Source of the DNA: Paenibacillus sp. oral taxon 786 str. D14
GTDB lineage: Bacteria > Bacillota > Bacilli > Paenibacillales > Paenibacillaceae
Length of the DNA: 9,415 bases
NCBI RefSeq assembly: GCF_000159955.1
Contig: NZ_GG696002.1
Location: 14,715-24,129 of the forward strand
Reading direction: 5' to 3'
The notes beneath the pieces are model-generated. The model ran no database searches, was not told the DNA's origin, and saw only the letters and a program-made list of their open reading frames with translations. A program made the position numbers and the translations under genes. Numbering within the stretch: the first letter of the stretch is position 1; each line of letters opens with the position of its first letter. Below are positions 5,798 to 9,415 of this stretch, one piece after another.

Positions 5798-6346
5798 CTA
5801 GCTGAGCTGCAACGAAGTAATGCAGGTTTGATCTCCATCAAATGTGGAGATTTCCGACTCGGCGGTTTTACCGTCATGACTGACTTGAATCCGGTAGGTT
5901 TGATTGCGAGGCAGCCACAAGTCGATAAATCCGTTCGCCTGGGACGTCATCTTTTGGTCCAACACGGTATTCCCATTCGCATCGGTGACGTTGACTTGAA
6001 ACTCTTGCTCCGTCATCTCGCCGCGGCATCCGGTCAAGCTATGAATCTCGCAAGGATGTGTCTGATTCTCGTAAGGCGCGATCGAGACGAAAAATTCGTC
6101 CTTCGGCAGTTCATACGTCTTCGAGTCCGCCGTATCCCCGTCCACGATCAAATGGCTGGACGTAATCGAAGCAGACTTAGCGGTGAGTTTACCCACGCTG
6201 TAGTCATGAACCATCTGCTTGATGCTCTGAGCGTCTAGAGCTTTTGATTCCGTTTGCTTATCGGCTTGTCCCGTGATAAGAAAATAACTTCCCAACGCGG
6301 CAACCACAATGAACCCGGCCGCCGCCAAGATGGTATTGCGTTTCAT
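5798..6346 (-). CDS. cueP: CueP-family copper-binding protein, membrane anchored
   Basis: CueP was described in Salmonella as a periplasmic copper-binding protein that helps in copper tolerance and supplies copper to superoxide dismutase; homologues occur in Gram-positive bacteria. The 182-residue product has an N-terminal hydrophobic segment (about 6-25), probably a membrane anchor or uncleaved signal, with no lipobox cysteine. The body carries the family pattern: HDYSVGKLTAKS (47-58), FFVSIAPYENQTHPCEIHSL with C99, GCRGEM with C107, NGFIDLWLPR (138-147), and the ending TCITSLQL with C175. Those three cysteines correspond to the conserved copper-site cysteines of the family. ATG 6346 is chosen because AAAGGG lies about 8 bases upstream; the GTG at 6355 is part of that site. 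The gene is monocistronic: its own extended -10 promoter, a candidate operator, and a strong terminator. Sensor and efflux genes (CsoR, CopA) are not in the window. Confidence 0.9.
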   Translation of the reverse strand: MKRNTILAAAGFIVVAALGSYFLITGQADKQTESKALDAQSIKQMVHDYSVGKLTAKSASITSSHLIVDGDTADSKTYELPKDEFFVSIAPYENQTHPCEIHSLTGCRGEMTEQEFQVNVTDANGNTVLDQKMTSQANGFIDLWLPRNQTYRIQVSHDGKTAESEISTFDGDQTCITSLQLS

Positions 6347-6381
6347 TATCGGCACCCTTTCGCTACCTAGTATTCGATTGC

Positions 6382-6399
6382 TTGTTCCTTTCTGAACAA
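6382..6399. promoter_or_regulatory. Candidate operator of cueP (6-6-6 inverted repeat)
   Basis: TTGTTC and GAACAA form perfect 6-bp arms around a 6-base spacer. The repeat starts 5 bases downstream of the cueP -10 box and covers the predicted start site (about 6397). This is where a repressor would bind to block initiation. It has no T tract, so it is unlikely to be a terminator. The regulator is unknown; a copper-responsive one is an inference from the product. Confidence 0.45.
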
Positions 6400-6403
6400 T
6401 CCA

Positions 6404-6412
6404 ATTATAGCA
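6404..6412 (-). promoter_or_regulatory. Extended -10 promoter of cueP
   Basis: The minus strand reads TGCTATAAT at 6412-6404: a perfect TATAAT with the TGn extension. No good -35 hexamer is seen at 16-18 bases, which extended -10 promoters can do without. It lies 7 bases beyond the stop codon of the upstream permease gene (6419-6421), and the cueP ATG follows about 50 bases downstream of the expected start. Confidence 0.65.
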
Positions 6413-6418
6413 TAATCC

Positions 6419-7504
6419 TCACAATGTTTCCCATTGCGACCGGAGGAACAGCTTGTAAATCCGCTTCCAGGCAATTTTTAACAGCATATACACCGGGATG
6501 ACGATCAGCATCCCAATGATGCCAAACCAATTGCCGCTTCCCAAAACGAGCAAAATGGTCGTCACCGGATGGATGTCCAGCTTTTTTCCGAACACGTAGG
6601 GTGAGATCACATTATCCTGAATCTGCTGCGCCAACAAAATGATGACCAACGCCCAAATGCCGGTAGACGGAGACTCGATGAGCCCGATAATGACAATGGG
6701 AATGGCGGAGATAATCGCCCCAAACAAAGGGATGAAATTCATAATAACCGCAATCGTCGTCAACAACAGCGCATACGGCAGTCCAATGATCAGGAAGCCG
6801 ATAAACATCAGTACGCCCAACGCTGCGTTTACGATCACCCGGCCGATAATATAATCGTTCAGCGCCTTGTCCATTTCAATGGTAGCGCGATACACTTCTT
6901 TCCGATAACGGATGGGCGAGAGCTTGACCAGGCTGCGTTTGAAGCGATGCCCTTCCTTGAGCATGTAGTAGAGCAGGATCGGGAACGTAAACATCACGAT
7001 CGCGAACTGGGACAAGAAAGAGAAGAAACCGCTCAAGTAATTCGTCAAGAAGGAGATTCCCTGGCTTAAGTATTCCGAGAAATTGTCGGCTAATCCGGAA
7101 TCGGAAGGAAAAATGGACGCAAGGAAAGGCAATTCTCCCCATTCCTTTAGTCGCTCTTCAAGCAAGCTTATAAATTGGGGGATGTTTTGCACTAAATTGA
7201 TCAGTTGGGCTTGCAACATCGGCCAGACCACCGCGATAAAGGCCATGGCCAAGATCGCCATAACGACATAGAGGATAAGGATCGCCAAGGACCGACGAAT
7301 CTTATGCTTTTCCATGTACTGGACCACAGGGCGGAGCAAATAGTAAAAGAAACCGGACAGCAGGAGCGGAATCAAAAGGGCCCCGATGACGGCCTCCATT
7401 GGGCGAAAAAACGGCCTCACTAAGGAGAACACATACACGATGGCCAGCAGAATCAAAACAAATTTCGCTCCGCGCGTCCATCTCTCCAGCAAATTCATTC
7501 TCAT
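6419..7504 (-). CDS. AI-2E / UPF0118 family transporter (putative permease)
   Basis: An integral membrane protein of the family named after the E. coli autoinducer-2 exporter TqsA. Members vary in role (signal export, Na+/H+ antiport in some bacilli, unassigned), so the substrate here is unknown. The 361-residue length is typical. Hydrophobic segments lie at about 14-28, 36-57, 72-95, 158-181, 222-241, 246-277, 285-294 and 315-343, giving about eight helices. A soluble, amphipathic stretch of about 60 residues (96-155) sits between the third and fourth. Family motifs are NFIPLFGAIISAIP (256-269) and QQIQDNVISPYVFGKKLDIHP (293-313). In-frame starts are GTG 7510, ATG 7507, ATG 7504 and ATG 7498. 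GAGG at 7513-7510 is 5 bases before ATG 7504, which is therefore preferred. No clear terminator separates it from cueP, so read-through into cueP is possible. Confidence 0.9.
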   Translation of the reverse strand: MRMNLLERWTRGAKFVLILLAIVYVFSLVRPFFRPMEAVIGALLIPLLLSGFFYYLLRPVVQYMEKHKIRRSLAILILYVVMAILAMAFIAVVWPMLQAQLINLVQNIPQFISLLEERLKEWGELPFLASIFPSDSGLADNFSEYLSQGISFLTNYLSGFFSFLSQFAIVMFTFPILLYYMLKEGHRFKRSLVKLSPIRYRKEVYRATIEMDKALNDYIIGRVIVNAALGVLMFIGFLIIGLPYALLLTTIAVIMNFIPLFGAIISAIPIVIIGLIESPSTGIWALVIILLAQQIQDNVISPYVFGKKLDIHPVTTILLVLGSGNWFGIIGMLIVIPVYMLLKIAWKRIYKLFLRSQWETL

Positions 7505-7510
7505 CATCAC

Positions 7511-7913
7511 CTCACTTTGTATAATTCGTCGAATAAAAAAAGATCTCTATTCTATATTATTGGTTTTCAGATCAAAAATAAAATTCAGCGGGTTTCCCCC
7601 AGCTTATCGAGGTATGGAGTCCGTTGCGTTGCTGTTTAGCGGTAAAAAAAGGCCTTATTTCTCACACTCGCTTCCAAAGGACTTATTATGCTTGGAATGC
7701 TTAAAATATCTATAGCCCTGCTGTGGGCCAAAAAACCAGCAATATGTATTTGATGAGAAATAGACATAAACTTCGAAACTTATTTTTAATACTCGGGGTT
7801 CTATTTACACTGAATTCTGTATTACTTCTTTATTGATATCTTCAAACGATGCAAGGAGTAACAGACATTAGCTAGAAGAAGAATCATAGACCCTGAAAGA
7901 ATGCGGTAACGTA
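7511..7913. other. A+T-rich intergenic stretch, no convincing gene
   Basis: About 400 bases between the permease start and the hairpin at 7914. It must hold the permease promoter, but no pair of boxes is convincing. TTGATC (7575-7570) with TAGAAT (7554-7549) on the minus strand has only a 15-base spacer; TATACA at 7523-7518 has no -35. A plus-strand open frame of 27 codons from ATG 7753 to TGA 7836 would give a basic start followed by a hydrophobic helix, but it lacks a ribosome binding site. No tRNA, riboswitch or repeat array is recognised. Confidence 0.5.
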
Positions 7914-7952
7914 AACAGGAGAGAAGCGGAAATTCGCCGTTTCTCTCCTGTT
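7914..7952 (-). terminator. Strong hairpin downstream of the cotJ / zinc-ribbon genes
   Basis: The arms 7914-7929 and 7937-7952 pair over 16 bp with one G-T (G-U) pair and a 7-base loop. It begins 26 bases after the stop codon of the zinc-ribbon gene on the minus strand. The tail there is only GTTTACGTT, weak for an intrinsic terminator, so it may instead act as an mRNA 3'-end stabiliser or work with a protein factor. The position after the last gene of a minus-strand cluster favours a 3'-end role. Confidence 0.6.
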
Positions 7953-7978
7953 ACCTCGTACCCTACTGACTCCTTAAC

Positions 7979-8176
7979 TCAACCCGCCTGCTGGCCTGCT
8001 GCATCAATTCTTGCCTGCGAGGCGTTCGAGCAATTCTTGCAGACTTTCAGCTGTTGCCCTGCACTTGTGTTTATGACATACAGCAGCTTGATTCGCGTGC
8101 TTCCGCACACTGGACACGTTCCACGACCGCGCGAAGGTAAGTTCCAAAGCGATTTTCCACGTTTATTTTTGGCCAT
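7979..8176 (-). CDS. Small zinc-ribbon protein, 65 residues, function unknown
   Basis: The product starts with a basic tail (MAKNKRGKSLWNLPSRGRG) and has two CxxC knuckles, C21/C24 in CPVCG and C46/C49 in CKNCS, 21 residues apart. It then ends in a short polar tail. This is a typical treble-clef or zinc-ribbon fold of the kind found in small ribosomal proteins and RNA-binding proteins, and the basic start fits nucleic acid binding; no named family is claimed. AAGGGG lies 8 bases before ATG 8176, a good ribosome binding site. It follows cotJC by 42 bases on the same strand with no terminator and no clear promoter in between, so it is probably read from the cotJ transcript and may be made in the mother cell. 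The strong hairpin at 7914-7952 closes the unit. Confidence 0.8.
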   Translation of the reverse strand: MAKNKRGKSLWNLPSRGRGTCPVCGSTRIKLLYVINTSAGQQLKVCKNCSNASQARIDAAGQQAG

Positions 8177-8218
8177 GATCAGATCCCCTTCAACGATAAA
8201 ATAAGTTCATTTCAAAAA

Positions 8219-8788
8219 TTAGAAGAATTTCTTATGCTCCCGATCCTCTTTCAGAATTTCTACCGCTTCACGGAACCGCAAGCTGTGCACGATTTCGCGT
8301 TCGCGCAGGAACTTCAGGCTGTCCTGGATATCCACGTCGTCGGTCATGTCGATGAGCCACTGATATGTAGCCCGCGCCTTCTCCTCGGCTGCGATGTCCT
8401 CGTACAGGTCGGCGATCGGATCGCCTTTCGCCTGGATGTACGTCGCCGTAAAAGGTACCCCGCCCGCGTTCTCGTAAAAGAGCGCCTTGTCGTGGTTCAC
8501 ATAATACGGATCCATCCCGGCCGCCTTCAGCATCTCCGGCGTCGCGTCTTTGGTCAACTTGTAGACCATCGTGGCGATCATTTCAAGATGGGCGAATTCT
8601 TCTGTCCCAATGTCGTTCAGGAGCCCGATCACCTTGTCGGGAATCGTATATCTCTGATTCAGATAACGCAGCGCTGCTGCCAGCTCCCCATCAGCGCCGC
8701 CGTACTGCTCGATCAGCAGTTTCGCCATCCGCGGATCGCATTTGCTGACGCGTACCGGGTATTGCAGCTTTTTCTCATACACCCACAT
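8219..8788 (-). CDS. cotJC: Spore coat protein CotJC, manganese-catalase family
   Basis: CotJC is an inner spore-coat protein related to manganese catalases, made in the mother cell. The 189-residue product starts with the characteristic MWVYEKKLQYPVRV and forms a four-helix bundle. Dinuclear manganese ligands can be placed by comparison with Mn catalase: E35 in GADGELAAAL, E64 and H67 in EEFAHLE, E135 in AAEEKA, and H168 in EREIVH. The 33-residue gap from E135 to H168 equals that in Lactobacillus plantarum catalase (E148 to H181). So the metal site looks complete and peroxide-degrading activity is plausible. AAGGAGG lies 13 bases before ATG 8788, slightly long spacing, but the conserved N-terminus fixes the start. 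Third gene of the cotJABC operon, 52 bases after cotJB. Confidence 0.97.
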   Translation of the reverse strand: MWVYEKKLQYPVRVSKCDPRMAKLLIEQYGGADGELAAALRYLNQRYTIPDKVIGLLNDIGTEEFAHLEMIATMVYKLTKDATPEMLKAAGMDPYYVNHDKALFYENAGGVPFTATYIQAKGDPIADLYEDIAAEEKARATYQWLIDMTDDVDIQDSLKFLREREIVHSLRFREAVEILKEDREHKKFF

Positions 8789-8840
8789 AATTCCTGTTTA
8801 ACCTCCTTTAGCTTCCCGTCACGGATGGAAGGCAGGAAAG

Positions 8841-9119
8841 CTAAACCTGCCACGGCCAAGGGCTTTTCGACCATTCCCACGGGAATTTCGAATACGCGCG
8901 CCCGAAGTTTTGCAGCGGGCCATACAACTGTTGAAAATGATTTGCGTGCTGCGTCCGCTCCTGGGTCAGCTGATTAAATTGCTGGATCGCGGCAAGATCA
9001 TCCGGATGCGTATCCAGATACAAATTCAGCTCTACCAGCGCGAAGTCCAGCGCCTGCAGCTTCTCAAGCTTCTCGTAAAACTCCTGATCGAACGGTTGGT
9101 TGTTGGGATTTGTCGACAT
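8841..9119 (-). CDS. cotJB: Spore coat protein CotJB
   Basis: CotJB is a small coat protein encoded between cotJA and cotJC in Bacilli and Clostridia and thought to act with them in coat assembly; no enzymatic role is known. The 92-residue product has a helical, Leu/Glu-rich middle (EKLQALDFALVELNLYLDTH) and the diagnostic C-terminus YGPLQNFGRAYSKFPWEW followed by SPWPWQ. ATG 9119 is chosen over the in-frame ATG 9152: it follows the cotJA stop by 4 bases, has AAGGA about 10 bases upstream, and avoids a 29-base overlap with cotJA. Confidence 0.95.
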   Translation of the reverse strand: MSTNPNNQPFDQEFYEKLEKLQALDFALVELNLYLDTHPDDLAAIQQFNQLTQERTQHANHFQQLYGPLQNFGRAYSKFPWEWSKSPWPWQV

Positions 9120-9123
9120 GGGA

Positions 9124-9342
9124 TCACCGTCCTTTTCCCCATTTGGATTCATAAGGGCTGTACAAAGCCGGCCATAACGTACCGTGTCTCAGGGCATCCA
9201 TCGGGCTAAACTGCGGCAAATTCGGAGGTTGAAAGTGGATAAACAGCTGCGGAGGGGTGCTGTAGGTTTTTTGCGTGATCGGCGGACACGGATCGAATGG
9301 GCCAATATACGGGGTCCACACACGTTCTTGAGGATGGTTCAA
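9124..9342 (-). CDS. cotJA: Spore coat-associated protein CotJA, TTG start
   Basis: CotJA is the first product of the cotJ operon and is needed in B. subtilis for CotJC to enter the coat. The 72-residue product is proline- and aromatic-rich and carries the family signature: YIGPFDPCPP (12-21), KTYSTPPQLFI (25-35), HFQPPNLPQFSP (36-47) and GTLWPALYSPYE. The start is TTG 9342, supported by a near-perfect TAAGGAGG at a spacing of 8 bases; no ATG is available in this position. In B. subtilis the operon is transcribed by sigma-E in the mother cell. The upstream 73 bases in this window show no clear sigma-E promoter, so it probably lies beyond the window or is diverged. Confidence 0.96.
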   Translation of the reverse strand: MNHPQERVWTPYIGPFDPCPPITQKTYSTPPQLFIHFQPPNLPQFSPMDALRHGTLWPALYSPYESKWGKGR

Positions 9343-9373
9343 AGAAACTTCCTCCTTACTTCAAGCATTGGTC

Positions 9374-9404
9374 ATGCAGGCAAGCCACCAAATTTTCCCT
9401 GCAT
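9374..9404. repeat. Inverted repeat upstream of cotJA
   Basis: atgcagg (9374-9380) and cctgcat (9398-9404) are perfect 7-bp arms with a 17-base spacer, 32 to 62 bases upstream of the cotJA start codon. They could be half-sites for a regulator near the promoter, or the terminator-like remnant of an upstream gene, though no T tract follows. Tentative. Confidence 0.35.
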
Positions 9405-9415
9405 CCTACCTATAA

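Noticed and set aside
7590..7612. Hairpin agcggg / cccagct followed on the minus strand by a T-rich run
   Set aside because: Pairing needs a bulge and gives only about 6 bp; there is no gene directly upstream on that strand for it to serve.
7386..7715. Plus-strand frame of 109 codons overlapping the start of the permease gene
   Set aside because: Its first third is antisense to the permease N-terminus, no ribosome binding site is seen, and the rest is low-complexity translation of A+T-rich DNA.
8234..8977. Plus-strand open frame of 247 codons
   Set aside because: It lies antisense to cotJC and part of cotJB, which are unmistakable. Its translation has no domain pattern, and no ribosome binding site precedes it.
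1..9415. Search for CRISPR arrays, insertion sequences, tRNAs, rRNA, prophage or defence islands
   Set aside because: No regularly spaced repeats, transposase, integrase, tRNA cloverleaf or restriction or toxin genes are seen. The gene content is that of an ordinary chromosomal region.

Overview
The window looks like an ordinary chromosomal stretch from an aerobic, endospore-forming Firmicute, most likely Paenibacillus or a close relative. The evidence is a cotJABC spore-coat operon, strong AGGAGG-type ribosome binding sites, a perfect CcpA catabolite-response element, a secreted GH5 glycanase with a C-terminal beta-trefoil, and intermediate G+C. The genus is inferred from gene content; there is no rRNA or marker gene to settle it.

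Layout. Nearly all genes read on the minus strand. From low to high coordinates: a secreted GH5 glycoside hydrolase with its own promoter, cre site and terminator (1-1837); a two-gene unit whose first gene is a YfcE-type phosphodiesterase and whose second is a short Cho-like UvrC homologue, with overlapping stop and start codons (1863-3557); a 59-residue single-pass membrane protein on the plus strand (3592-3771), convergent with the lipoprotein FAD:protein FMN transferase ApbE (3789-4945); a decayed TSUP (TauE/SafE-type) permease on the plus strand, lacking its 5' part and carrying a frameshift (5131-5737); a bidirectional terminator; a CueP-family copper-binding protein with an extended -10 promoter and a candidate operator (5798-6412); an AI-2E/UPF0118 family permease (6419-7504); about 470 bases with no convincing gene but a strong hairpin (7505-7978); a four-cysteine zinc-ribbon small protein (7979-8176); and cotJC, cotJB and cotJA (8219-9342).

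How the genes fit together. cotJA-cotJB-cotJC is one operon, with the zinc-ribbon gene 42 bases downstream of cotJC and no terminator between, so that small protein may be made in the sporulating mother cell. The GH5 enzyme looks like a carbon-source-controlled secreted polysaccharide hydrolase, because a perfect cre box covers its -35 element. yfcE and the UvrC-like gene are probably translationally coupled. CueP and ApbE are envelope proteins transcribed separately.

I see no CRISPR array, insertion sequence, tRNA, rRNA, prophage or evident new multigene system. The observations most worth checking are the regulatory architecture of the GH5 and cueP promoters, the coupling of a YfcE phosphodiesterase to a Cho-like nuclease, the unannotated 59-residue membrane protein, the zinc-ribbon gene behind cotJ, and the TSUP pseudogene.
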